DNA of 64,000 bases, taken from NCBI RefSeq assembly GCF_034355335.1, contig NZ_CP136422.1:3134501-3198500 (forward strand), written 5' to 3'. This document shows, one piece after another, positions 42,001 through 50,949 of the stretch. The notes beneath the pieces are model-generated. The model was not told where the DNA came from and ran no database searches. It saw nothing but the letters and a program-made list of their open reading frames with translations. This stretch comes from Blautia coccoides (GTDB lineage: Bacteria > Bacillota > Clostridia > Lachnospirales > Lachnospiraceae). Made by a program: the position numbers and the translations under genes. Numbering within the stretch: the stretch's first letter is position 1; each line of letters starts with the position of its first letter.

Positions 42001-44553
42001 ATGAGGAATAAGAGATTAGTCAAAACAGCAGTTTGCGGAGCCATTCTGAGTGCTTCTTTGATGGTGAGCCAGCAGAATATAAACGCAGCCCAGGAAGGCA
42101 GTGCATTAAGTTCTGAGGCCAAAAAAAATGAAACCTCACAAAATATTTCCGAATCCGATACGGAGCAAAATGCAGCAGCAAATGAAAATCAGCCCCAGGA
42201 TTCCAACTCCGATCCAAGTTCTCCTGGAGCCGGGAATCCGGATGAAAAAGCAGATGACACAGAAGATAACAGTGCAGAGGATCCAAATGCTCCCTCTGAC
42301 GGAACGGTATCTGACCAGCCTGCAGATGAGAGCAATCAGTCCATTCCTATAAAAACAGGATGGGTAGAGGAGGAAGACGGTACACATTATTACAAAGAAG
42401 ACGGTACCCTGGCCACGGGATGGCTGACATTGGAGGAAGGTACCTATTATCTGGATGAGCAGGGACTGAAAACCACCGGCTGGAAGACCATAGAAGGAAA
42501 GAAATATTACTTTCAGGAAGATGGCCTTATGTATCAGAAGACCATACTGAAGCTTTCCGATAAACTTTACTATATATCAGAGGACGGAAGTTTATATACA
42601 AAAGCCGGCTGGCTGAAAAGTGACAAGACTTACTACTATGTAAATAAAAATCAAACCCTTTACAACAAAGGCTGGCTGAATTTAAATGGTACCTGGTATT
42701 ATCTCGCCTCTGACGGAAAGATGAAAACAGGTCTTTTAAGTACAGACGGCAAAAAATATCTCTTAAAATCCAATGGTGCCATGCTGTCCGGCAATGGCTG
42801 GACACAGTATGACAAGCATTGGTACTACATATATCCCAACGGTTCTCTGCATACAAACAACTGGCTGAATTTAAACGGCACCTGGTATTACCTCAATAAG
42901 AACGGGGTTATGCTCACAGGATGGCAGAAGATCGGCGGCGGTTTGTATTATCTCAACGGCAGCGGAGCCATGGAAGCGGGAGGATGGCGGTATATCAATA
43001 AACATTGGTATTACCTGCAGGGAAATGGCGCTGCGGCTGTCGGATGGCTCAATCTGAATGGCACCTGGTATTATCTCAATCCGTCTGACGGCGTCATGAA
43101 AACAGGCTGGTATAAGGTGGGCAAAACCTGGTATTATTCCAATGGCAGCGGTGCCATGCAGACCGGTTGGCTGAATTTAAACGGTACCTGGTATTATCTC
43201 AATGGCAATGGTTCCATGGCAGCGGGATGGCTGAATCTGGGAGGCACCTGGTATTATCTGAATCCCTCTGGCGGTGCCATGCAGACAGGCTGGTATAAGG
43301 TGGGCAAAACCTGGTATTACTCCAATGGCAGCGGTGCTATGCAGACCGGTTGGCTGAATTTAAATGGTACCTGGTATTATCTCAATGGCAACGGCTCCAT
43401 GGCAACGGGATGGCTGAATCTGGGAGGCACCTGGTATTATCTGAATCCCTCCGGTGGTGCCATGCAGACAGGCTGGTATAAGGTGGGCAAAACCTGGTAT
43501 TACTCCAATGGCAGCGGTGTCATGCAGACCGGATGGCTGAATTTAAACGGCACCTGGTATTACCTCAACGGCAGTGGTGCTATGCAGACCGGTTGGCTGA
43601 AATTGGGAAGTACCTGGTATTATCTCAATCCGTCCAATGGCGCAATGCGTACAGGCTGGTACCAGGTAGGCAAAACCTGGTATTACTCCAACGGCAGCGG
43701 TGCTATGCAGACCGGATGGCTTGGAATTGGAAACACCTGGTATTATCTCAACGGCAGCGGAGCCATGCTGACCGGATGGCAGAAGATCGGCGGCTGTTCT
43801 TATTACTTTAATCCCTCAAACGGAGCTATGTCCTCCGGCTGGCTGACCATTAAAGAAAAGAAATATTATCTCAACAGCAGCGGGGTCACACTGACCGGGT
43901 GGCAGCAAATCAGTGGAAAATGGTATTATTTTAATAGCAGCGGCGTTATGCAGACCGGTTCCATCACCGTGGGAGGCAGTAAATATTATCTGAACAAAAA
44001 TGGTGTCATGCAGACAGGATGGCAGAAGATCGGTGATAATTATTACTATTTCAAATCAAACGGCGCCATGGCTGTTAACACCTACATGGATGGCTATTAC
44101 CTGGATTCCAACGGTGTCCGCACAGAAGTGGCAAATACAAACGGCCAGTGGTGCTTTCCGTGTCCGAGTATAACATATGTATCCAGTGAATTTGGAAACC
44201 GTGACAGTCCGGGGGGAATTGGGTCCACCAACCACAAGGGTGTGGATCTTGCTGCACCGGCCAATTCCAGGGTTCTTGCCGCTGCCGGAGGTACTGTAGT
44301 CAATGCAGGTTACGGCTGGGGCGGAGAGGGAAATTACGTGGAGATTGACCACGGCAACGGCCTTCACACAATCTATATGCATATGATTTCAAACCCGGTT
44401 GTCAAAAAAGGACAGACTGTCAAGGCAAGTCAGGTGATTGGCTATGTGGGTATGACAGGTGCCGCCACGGGATATCATCTGCATTTTGGCGTCAGTGTAA
44501 ACGGCGTTTACAAAAATCCGTGGGATTATATCCGCAGACCGGATGGTATGTGA
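42001..44553 (+). CDS. Secreted cell-wall-binding repeat protein with M23 endopeptidase domain
   Basis: The 850-residue protein has a signal peptide (cleavage expected near residue 30, INA-AQ), an acidic Ser/Asp/Glu linker of about 85 residues, then roughly thirty CW_binding (choline-binding-type) repeats of about 20 residues with the core GW...GTWYYLN. The last 125 residues form an M23 (LytM-type) peptidase with zinc ligands in NHKGVD and YHLHFG. It probably cleaves peptide crosslinks of peptidoglycan while held to wall polymers. GGGGGAG lies before ATG 42001, ten bases after dtd. Four 183-bp units (43105-43836) are near-identical duplications. Confidence 0.93.
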   Translation: MRNKRLVKTAVCGAILSASLMVSQQNINAAQEGSALSSEAKKNETSQNISESDTEQNAAANENQPQDSNSDPSSPGAGNPDEKADDTEDNSAEDPNAPSDGTVSDQPADESNQSIPIKTGWVEEEDGTHYYKEDGTLATGWLTLEEGTYYLDEQGLKTTGWKTIEGKKYYFQEDGLMYQKTILKLSDKLYYISEDGSLYTKAGWLKSDKTYYYVNKNQTLYNKGWLNLNGTWYYLASDGKMKTGLLSTDGKKYLLKSNGAMLSGNGWTQYDKHWYYIYPNGSLHTNNWLNLNGTWYYLNKNGVMLTGWQKIGGGLYYLNGSGAMEAGGWRYINKHWYYLQGNGAAAVGWLNLNGTWYYLNPSDGVMKTGWYKVGKTWYYSNGSGAMQTGWLNLNGTWYYLNGNGSMAAGWLNLGGTWYYLNPSGGAMQTGWYKVGKTWYYSNGSGAMQTGWLNLNGTWYYLNGNGSMATGWLNLGGTWYYLNPSGGAMQTGWYKVGKTWYYSNGSGVMQTGWLNLNGTWYYLNGSGAMQTGWLKLGSTWYYLNPSNGAMRTGWYQVGKTWYYSNGSGAMQTGWLGIGNTWYYLNGSGAMLTGWQKIGGCSYYFNPSNGAMSSGWLTIKEKKYYLNSSGVTLTGWQQISGKWYYFNSSGVMQTGSITVGGSKYYLNKNGVMQTGWQKIGDNYYYFKSNGAMAVNTYMDGYYLDSNGVRTEVANTNGQWCFPCPSITYVSSEFGNRDSPGGIGSTNHKGVDLAAPANSRVLAAAGGTVVNAGYGWGGEGNYVEIDHGNGLHTIYMHMISNPVVKKGQTVKASQVIGYVGMTGAATGYHLHFGVSVNGVYKNPWDYIRRPDGM
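43105..43836 (+). repeat. 183-bp tandem repeat array inside the cell-wall-binding gene
   Basis: Units start at 43105, 43288, 43471 and 43654, exactly 183 bp apart, each encoding a 61-residue module of three CW repeats (GWYKVGKTWYYSNGSG, then GWLNLNGTWYYLNG, then GWLNLGGTWYYLNPS). The first three copies are nearly identical; the fourth has diverged. This indicates recent in-frame duplication and possible copy-number variation. Confidence 0.9.
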
Positions 44554-44559
44554 TGACAT

Positions 44560-44602
44560 AAAAAACACATCGAAGATTTTAATTCTCTTCGATGTGTTTT
44601 TT
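44560..44602. terminator. Strong bidirectional terminator
   Basis: A perfect 16-bp stem, AAAAAACACATCGAAG (44560-44575) with its complement (44587-44602), with an 11-nt loop. It ends the M23 peptidase transcript and can also stop the minus-strand two-component operon. Confidence 0.92.
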
Positions 44603-44701
44603 AACGGAGTTGTAGTTTACATAAGATAATTATAGTCAACTACGTTCTTTATCACAATCCCCATATAAATTAACCGCATGATTTTTATATCACACATCCC
44701 C

Positions 44702-45985
44702 TCAACAGCCCGGAATTGTAAAATAGAAGACTGTTCCGCCTCCATCCCTGTCCTCCACCCAGATTTTCCCTTTATGGAGCCGTACAATCTCCCCTGCAAT
44801 GCTAAGCCCCAGCCCGAAATGCTTTTTCTCTTTTCTGGACGCATCACCTCTGAAAAATCGTTCAAAAACCCGCTCTTTCCAGGGGTCCGGAATTCCGGGA
44901 CCGGTGTCGCCTACCCAAAGTTTCCATTTGCTTCCTTCCCTTGCGTAACCCAGAAAAATAGTTCCGCCTTCCGGTGTGTAACTGACAGCATTGTCAAGAA
45001 GGATTCCCAACACCTGTTCCAGCCGCTGTCCATCACAGAAAACTTCTGATTCCTCTTCGCATGGCGGAAGATTGATCTGCAGGTGCAGGCCTTTCTTCTC
45101 CGCCAATATATGATATTTCTCATATACCTCAGAAATCATGGTGTCCAGTGAAATCTTTTCATAGTGCACGGACCAGGACTGGTTATCTGCGCCGGCAAGG
45201 GTGAGCATATCCTGGATCAGCCGTGACATGCGCTGTCCCTCTGCCTGTATCATCTCCTGAAATCCAGGCCTGTCCTCCTCATCCGCCACCGCAAGCGCAT
45301 CGGCGCCGGATAAAAGTACAGCCAGGGGGGAGCGGAGTTCATGGGAAGCCGCAGCTACAAACTGCATCTGCTGTGCACGGTTCTTCTCTATAGGATACAG
45401 CATTTTACCCGTGTACACCCAGGAAAACAAAAACAGCAGCAGCAGAGCCGCCCCGTCAATTACTGCAAATACCACATAAAGATACAAAAACTGCCGCTTC
45501 AGTGTCTCCCTGGAATAAGAGATAACCGTACAAAAAGTCCCAAATTGATGCGGGACTGCAGCAAAGGTCACCAGATGATCCGTGCCCTTATATTTCATAG
45601 AAAATTCCAACAGCTTTGAAATCCCTTTTGCCGCAGACAGAGCACTGACATCAAACCCATAGATCTCCTTAGCTTTCCGGCAGATCTCTTCCATGAGCTC
45701 CTGTTTTTCTTTTTCCGGATCGTAGGAATAGCATATTTTGTTTTCATATAAATTGATGGTATAAAAACGCGGATTGGCTGCTGCTGAGATTTTTTCATAG
45801 TCGATAACCTCTTCATTTTCCAGATAAGCCAGCACAGAGTCCACATCTTTTTCATAAGAAGTCCTGTCATTGGTGTCCAGAAGGTTTTTAAATGCCAAAA
45901 GTCCGGCCAGTGTCATGAACAAGAGGATGATTCCGGTTACCGCAGTACAGAACAGAGTCATTTTTACTCGAAGCTTTCTATACAT
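44702..45985 (-). CDS. Sensor histidine kinase
   Basis: The 427-residue kinase has a membrane segment at about 11-32, an extracellular domain of about 130 residues, and a second segment at about 167-192. The HisKA domain follows with His215 (AASHELRSPLAVL), then the HATPase domain with LDNAVSYTPEGG (N box), GDTGPGIP and GLGLSIAGEIVRLHKG. It starts directly after the response regulator stop. Its sensory domain is not recognisable. It faces a divergent transport-like operon, whose products may relate to the signal it senses. Confidence 0.93.
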   Translation of the reverse strand: MYRKLRVKMTLFCTAVTGIILLFMTLAGLLAFKNLLDTNDRTSYEKDVDSVLAYLENEEVIDYEKISAAANPRFYTINLYENKICYSYDPEKEKQELMEEICRKAKEIYGFDVSALSAAKGISKLLEFSMKYKGTDHLVTFAAVPHQFGTFCTVISYSRETLKRQFLYLYVVFAVIDGAALLLLFLFSWVYTGKMLYPIEKNRAQQMQFVAAASHELRSPLAVLLSGADALAVADEEDRPGFQEMIQAEGQRMSRLIQDMLTLAGADNQSWSVHYEKISLDTMISEVYEKYHILAEKKGLHLQINLPPCEEESEVFCDGQRLEQVLGILLDNAVSYTPEGGTIFLGYAREGSKWKLWVGDTGPGIPDPWKERVFERFFRGDASRKEKKHFGLGLSIAGEIVRLHKGKIWVEDRDGGGTVFYFTIPGC

Positions 45986-46657
45986 TTATTCCTCCAGGCT
46001 GTAGCCTACACCGCGTATGGTGCGGATAGACAGTGCACTTCCCACAGATTTCAGCCGCCTTCTCAAAAAATGGATAAAGTTATCCAGATTGCCGTCCTCA
46101 ATTTCCGTATCAATCCCCCATACTTTAGTGACAATGCTCTTCCTTGCCAGTACCTGCCCCGGATTTTTTAAGAAGACTTCCATCAGATCTCCTTCTGTCC
46201 GTGACAGTCTGCAGGCTGCCTCTTTACAGGAGAGTTCCTTTGACTGGACATTAAAGAATAAATCACCGTATTGCAGTTCCTGTCCAGGGTCTATTTTTCT
46301 TGGCCTGCGGCCAATACTGCGTATTCTCGCCATCAGTTCCTCGAAAGCGATCGGTTTTACCAGATAGTCGTCTGCACCGCAGTCTAGACCCTGTACCCGC
46401 TCCATAACTTCCCCCAGGGCAGTGACCAGGATCACCGGTGTGCTGTAACCCTCTTTCCGAAGCTGGCTTAAGACCTCTGTCCCGGACAGGGACGGAAGCA
46501 TACGGTCCAGCAAGATCAGATCGTGTGCGTTTTCTCTTGCAATTGCCAGGCCGTCTCTGCCGTCATGGCAGCAGTCCGCACAGATTCCCTCTTTTTTCAG
46601 CCGATAGGCAAGTGTCCGGCAGAGTTGTGTATCATCCTCTATGATCAGAATCCTCAT
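45986..46657 (-). CDS. OmpR-family response regulator
   Basis: The 223-residue protein has a receiver domain with acidic residues EDD at 7-9, phosphoacceptor Asp51 (LILLDRMLP) and Lys in YLVKPIAF, followed by a winged-helix DNA-binding domain with RRRLKSVGSALSIRTIRGVGY. It is the first gene of a two-gene operon with the kinase. Its likely targets include the divergent gene at 46881, where an 11-bp-spaced direct repeat is seen. Confidence 0.95.
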   Translation of the reverse strand: MRILIIEDDTQLCRTLAYRLKKEGICADCCHDGRDGLAIARENAHDLILLDRMLPSLSGTEVLSQLRKEGYSTPVILVTALGEVMERVQGLDCGADDYLVKPIAFEELMARIRSIGRRPRKIDPGQELQYGDLFFNVQSKELSCKEAACRLSRTEGDLMEVFLKNPGQVLARKSIVTKVWGIDTEIEDGNLDNFIHFLRRRLKSVGSALSIRTIRGVGYSLEE

Positions 46658-46774
46658 AGCTCATATTTCCCCTTTCGTATCCAGCCAGTTTTCGCGCTGC
46701 AGTGAACGCTGGTAATGCTGAAACTATGCTAAGTATACCATTTTGCATCACTGTAAAAAACCGTTTTCTGAGAA

Positions 46775-46830
46775 TTAGAGGTAAATTAGAGATTGAATAG
46801 ATGTAACATAGAGGTTTGCCGTGTTATACT
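46775..46830 (+). promoter_or_regulatory. Candidate response-regulator site and promoter of the lipoprotein operon
   Basis: TTAGAG occurs at 46775-46780 and 46786-46791, exactly 11 bp apart, and ATAGAGG follows at 46809-46815, near the two-turn register. OmpR-family regulators typically bind such direct repeats just upstream of a weak -35. The -10 would be TATACT at 46825-46830, with TGTAAC as a poor -35. This suits activation by the adjacent response regulator, which is an inference. Confidence 0.45.
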
Positions 46831-46880
46831 GATTTTTGTAAAAAGACCGGTCTTACAGGGAGTATTGAGAGAAAGGATAG

Positions 46881-47855
46881 ATGAAAATGAACAGAAAGAA
46901 GAGATGGAAACAGGGGTTTTTAGCTGTACTCATTATGAGCCTCATACTTACTCTTATCTCATGTGGAAAAGAGCAGGTAAATAAAGAGAAGGATACAGGC
47001 AGTAAAAGCACAGCAAAAGGCCGCTACACAGAACAGGAAATAAACTTTAACGACACGGATATTTTAAAGCCGGCTAACCAGGGCAGCGACAACGCCGACT
47101 CACGTATATCAAGTGAGATTCTTTTGGCCATGAAGGGGCTGGATGACGGAACATTGAGAATTGCTGCCAGAACAGGAATCTTTGACTCCTCTGACAAAGG
47201 AGGAAGCTGGAAGCCCTGGGCTGGAATCCCACAGGAATTGACAGATGATCTGATTTCCGAAGAGGGTATCGAGTTTATTGCCATATCGGGCAAAGGAACG
47301 CTTTTTTATGCCGCAGGAGGAGAATATAAAATGGTTGAGGCAGACGGAAGTATCCGCGCTGTCAATCCTGAGCTCCCACCAAAGGACACAGAGGGATCCG
47401 GTATGGTAAATTCAGTGAGATATGCCGTATTTACAGATTCTGGCGATATTCTGTGCCAGGATGAAAATAATATCTATCTGCTGGACGGTGTATCCCTTTC
47501 CCTGAAGCACACCTACGGCCAGGAAACAGCCGAGGGGCAGGATGTTCAGGGTATGGCCATGTACGCCTGCGCCGGTGACAGACTCTTTGAATTCAGCAGT
47601 GATATCCGTGTTACGGATGACGGTTCTATCAAATATGAAAATATAAAGGCTGTCTCATATGATCTGCAGACCCAGGAATCTGCAAAAGAGCAGGAGGCCC
47701 TCAATAATTTTCTCCAGGATGAATTTCTGAATTCTTCTGTGCTGTCAGGTGCCGATGGAAAATCCCTGTATTTTATCAGCCAGTCCGGTATTTACCGCTA
47801 TATGACAGACGGAACCGCAGTGGAGAAGATTTTCAACGGCTCTATGGGCAGATGA
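46881..47855 (+). CDS. N-terminal part of a split lipoprotein: propeller-like domain
   Basis: This 324-residue frame starts with a lipoprotein signal (lipobox LISC, Cys28) and continues with repeats that look like a beta-propeller, including an Asp-box-like segment SSDKGGSWKPW. It stops at TGA 47853-47855. The next frame, beginning four bases earlier, continues into a solute-binding domain that lacks its own signal peptide. The two look like halves of one gene of about 785 codons. One extra G in the run at 47846-47848 would join them. AGAAAGGA precedes the ATG. Confidence 0.8.
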   Translation: MKMNRKKRWKQGFLAVLIMSLILTLISCGKEQVNKEKDTGSKSTAKGRYTEQEINFNDTDILKPANQGSDNADSRISSEILLAMKGLDDGTLRIAARTGIFDSSDKGGSWKPWAGIPQELTDDLISEEGIEFIAISGKGTLFYAAGGEYKMVEADGSIRAVNPELPPKDTEGSGMVNSVRYAVFTDSGDILCQDENNIYLLDGVSLSLKHTYGQETAEGQDVQGMAMYACAGDRLFEFSSDIRVTDDGSIKYENIKAVSYDLQTQESAKEQEALNNFLQDEFLNSSVLSGADGKSLYFISQSGIYRYMTDGTAVEKIFNGSMGR

Positions 47856-49237
47856 ACAGTAATACCTTCTTTGCGAACAAAGCCACTGTGTTGACAGATG
47901 GAACTATTTTTATTCCGTATCATATAAATGAGCAGGAGCGCCTGTTTTGTTACAGCTTTGACCCTGAGGCTTCACTTCGGCCGGAGCATACGATCACTGT
48001 GTATTCTCTCTATGATAACCTGAATATCCGTAAGCTTATTACAGAATTTCAGAGTCAGCACTCTGATGTGATGGTGGAATACGAAACGGGTATGACAGGC
48101 GAAGATGCCGTAACAAGATCCGATGCACTGAAAACTTTGAATACGAATATTATGGCCGGTGAGGGACCGGATGTCTTAATACTGGACGGCCTGCCCATCT
48201 CTTCTTATATAGAAAAAGGCCTTCTCATGGATATTGGGGATCTGGTGGAAGAAGCCGACAAGGCGGAGGGACTCTTTGGCAATATCGTCAATGCCTATAA
48301 AACAGACGGCTCACTCCTTGCAGTGCCAACTAGTTTTTCCATACCGGTTCTCATAGGCAGGCAGTCCGCCCTGGAAGAGATCAACAGTCTGGAGGAACTG
48401 GCATTGGCAGCGGAAAAGGACAGGGAAAACAGCCCTGAAAACAGCCATATACTTGGCAGCATGACCAATTCCACCCTTTTGCTGACGCTGATTTCTTCCT
48501 CCTCCCCATCCTGGGTGACAGAGGAGGGAACTCTGGACAAAAAAGCACTGACCGATTTCTTTGAAAATGCGAAAAGAATTGCCGCTGCACAAAATGCCCC
48601 GGACAATATGGAATACTCTGACACAGAATCACAGCCGCTGGAGTTGTCTCCCTTTATGACAAGCGCACATCTCAACACCTTAGAGATGGGGTATACAAAC
48701 TCCTATATGACCATCAGCAACCTTATGAGTGCGGAAGGCCTGTCACATATCCTTTCCATGGCAAAATATCTTGGAGGCGGGGGATATAAAAGCACACCGG
48801 GTCAATCTGAACATGTATTTATCCCATTGTCACCTGTGGGAATCAGTTCAAAAACCGACAATGAGGAAACAGCCGGAGAATTCGTAAGTTATCTTTTAAC
48901 AGAGGGGCAGCACAGTTCTTCCATATCTTCCTGGCCGGTAAACCGCACAGCCTTTGCCGGCAGACAGGAACTTCCCTCTAATTTCCCGGTGGGAATGACC
49001 CACATGGAAAGCGATGTGGATGGGAGCGGGTTCGATTTAGAGATCATTCCGCCCGCCAAAGAGGATTATGACGCCCTGCAGGATATGATCGGAACCCTGA
49101 CAACCCCGGCTGTCACAGATGATATCATAAACAGGACTGTTATGACAGAAGGGCTAAAATGTCTTTCCCAAGAGACTTCCGTTTCCGATACGGTGGATGC
49201 CATTCTGAAAAAAGTGAATCTCTACCTGGCGGAGTGA
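47852..49237 (+). pseudogene. C-terminal part of the split lipoprotein: ABC solute-binding domain
   Basis: This 461-residue frame carries a type-1 extracellular sugar-binding-like domain: ITVYSLYDNLNIRKLITEFQ, then AGEGPDVLILDGLPISSYIEKG. It has no signal peptide, and no ribosome binding site precedes its ATG, which overlaps the upstream stop as ATGA. Made alone, it would remain in the cytoplasm and could not serve the two permeases that follow. It most likely belongs in frame with 46881-47855. Possible explanations are a recent frameshift, a sequence error, coupled reinitiation, or recoding. Confidence 0.7.
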
Positions 49238-49244
49238 TTTATCT

Positions 49245-50090
49245 ATGGAGCGAAAAAAACATGCCCTGACAGGAATTTTATTTCTACTACCAAGCCTTGC
49301 CGGAGTCTCTGTCTTTGTCCTCATCCCTTTTCTGGATGTAACACTTCGTTCCTTCCAGAATGCAGTCACAAGGTCATGGGTGGGTTTGGACAATTACCGT
49401 GTTTTGTTCCAAACCCCGGCTTTCCGGCTGGCAGCAAGGAATACCTTGCGCTTCACCGGCATCTGTATTCCTATTCTCATCTGCGTGTCACTTTTCATCA
49501 GTGTTTTTCTGCAGCGGCAGAAAAGGTTAAGAAGCCTTTTAAAATCAGCATTCCTGCTTCCCATGGCTGTTCCGGTGGCTTCTGTTGTCCTGCTTTGGAG
49601 AGTGACCTTTCACGCAGACGGATTTCTCAGCCTCCTGGCCGTTCATACAGGCCATGCGGCAGCAGACTGGATGAATACCGGATATGCCTTCTGGGTATTG
49701 GTGTTCAGCTATATATGGAAGAACCTGGGGTATAATATTGTACTTTGGACAGCGGGGCTGTCCGGTATTCCCTATCATCTGTATGAGGCCGCCAGAATTG
49801 ACGGTGCAGGGGAGTGGGCTTGTTTCCGGAAGATCACACTTCCCGGTTTAAAGCCGGTACTCTATACCATCACGGTCCTGTCCCTTCTTAACTCTTTTAA
49901 GGTGTTTCGGGAGGGATACCTGGCCGCAGGGGATTATCCGGACGAGAGTATGTATCTTCTGCAGCATCTGTTCAATAACTGGTTCCGGGAAATGGATTTT
50001 GATAAGCTGGCAGCAGCGGCTGTATTGATGGTTTTTGTTATCTTCGGACTTATATCCATGCTGAAACGTTCCTGGGACCTTGAGGAGTGA
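49245..50090 (+). CDS. Sugar-type ABC transporter permease (MalF/UgpA-like)
   Basis: The 281-residue membrane protein has six hydrophobic segments and the binding-protein-dependent permease EAA loop YEAARIDGAGEWACFRKITLPGL (abbreviated). It starts eight bases after the solute-binding frame and overlaps the next permease by four. No ATPase gene lies in the operon, so energy must come from a shared ATPase elsewhere, as MsmK-type subunits do for sugar importers. The substrate is unknown. Confidence 0.9.
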   Translation: MERKKHALTGILFLLPSLAGVSVFVLIPFLDVTLRSFQNAVTRSWVGLDNYRVLFQTPAFRLAARNTLRFTGICIPILICVSLFISVFLQRQKRLRSLLKSAFLLPMAVPVASVVLLWRVTFHADGFLSLLAVHTGHAAADWMNTGYAFWVLVFSYIWKNLGYNIVLWTAGLSGIPYHLYEAARIDGAGEWACFRKITLPGLKPVLYTITVLSLLNSFKVFREGYLAAGDYPDESMYLLQHLFNNWFREMDFDKLAAAAVLMVFVIFGLISMLKRSWDLEE

Positions 50091-50935
50091 ATAAAATGAG
50101 CAAAAAAATAACAGGATTTCTGCTGCTTCTCCTGGGAGCGGCTGTCTGTTACCCGGTTTTCTTCCTTTTTATCGGCTCCCTCATGGGAACCGGTGAATTA
50201 AAATATCATTTGGGTGCAGTACACGGACTTGGGGAAGGCATCGTGTCATGGAGCCTTCTTCCCCTTACCCCTACCCTCAGGCATTATGTAGAACTTCTCT
50301 TGGACACCCCGGAGTTTTTCCATATGTTCTGGAACTCCACAGCACTTTCCGCCGGTATTCTGGCCGGACAGTTACTAGTTGGAGTTCCCGCTGCCTGGGG
50401 ATTTGCAAAATATGAGTTTCCCTTAAAAAAGCTGCTATTTACCTTATACATACTGCTCATGATGATGCCGTTCCAGGTGACTATGCTTTCCAGCTATCTG
50501 GTACTGTCCAAAATGCAGCTCACAGACACACTCCGGGCAGTTATTCTTCCGTGTGCTTTCTCCACCTTTCCCGTTTTTATCATGTACCGTTTTTTCTGCG
50601 GAATTCCCCAGGCGATCACGGATGCGGCAAAAATAGACGGAGCCGGTGAGTTGGCCATCTTTTGGCATATAGGTATCCCCCTTGGTTCCTCAGGCATTGT
50701 ATCAGCGGTCGTACTGGGATTTCTGGAATCCTGGAATCTGATAGAACAGCCGCTGACCTTTTTTAAAAGTAAAAATCTCTGGCCGCTTTCTCTGTACTTA
50801 CCAAAAATCAGTCCGGAAAGGGCCGGAATCTCCTTTGCCGCCTCTGTTATAACTCTGCTTCCCGCTCTTTTTGTTTTCCTGTGCGGACAGGATTATCTGG
50901 AACAGGGGATCGTGGCAGCAGCGGTCAAAGAATAG
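50087..50935 (+). CDS. Sugar-type ABC transporter permease (MalG/UgpE-like)
   Basis: The 282-residue membrane protein has six segments and an EAA loop reading ITDAAKIDGAGELAIFWHIG (abbreviated). It pairs with the preceding permease, overlapping it by four bases (ATGA). A MalG-like sequence NSTALSAGILAGQLLVGVPA lies in the second helix region. It is followed 15 bases later by an HlyD-like gene in the same transcript. Confidence 0.9.
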   Translation: MNKMSKKITGFLLLLLGAAVCYPVFFLFIGSLMGTGELKYHLGAVHGLGEGIVSWSLLPLTPTLRHYVELLLDTPEFFHMFWNSTALSAGILAGQLLVGVPAAWGFAKYEFPLKKLLFTLYILLMMMPFQVTMLSSYLVLSKMQLTDTLRAVILPCAFSTFPVFIMYRFFCGIPQAITDAAKIDGAGELAIFWHIGIPLGSSGIVSAVVLGFLESWNLIEQPLTFFKSKNLWPLSLYLPKISPERAGISFAASVITLLPALFVFLCGQDYLEQGIVAAAVKE

Positions 50936-50949
50936 AGAGGATGTACATT

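Noticed and set aside
43105..43836. CRISPR array or IS-derived repeats
   Set aside because: The 183-bp units are coding duplications of cell-wall-binding modules.
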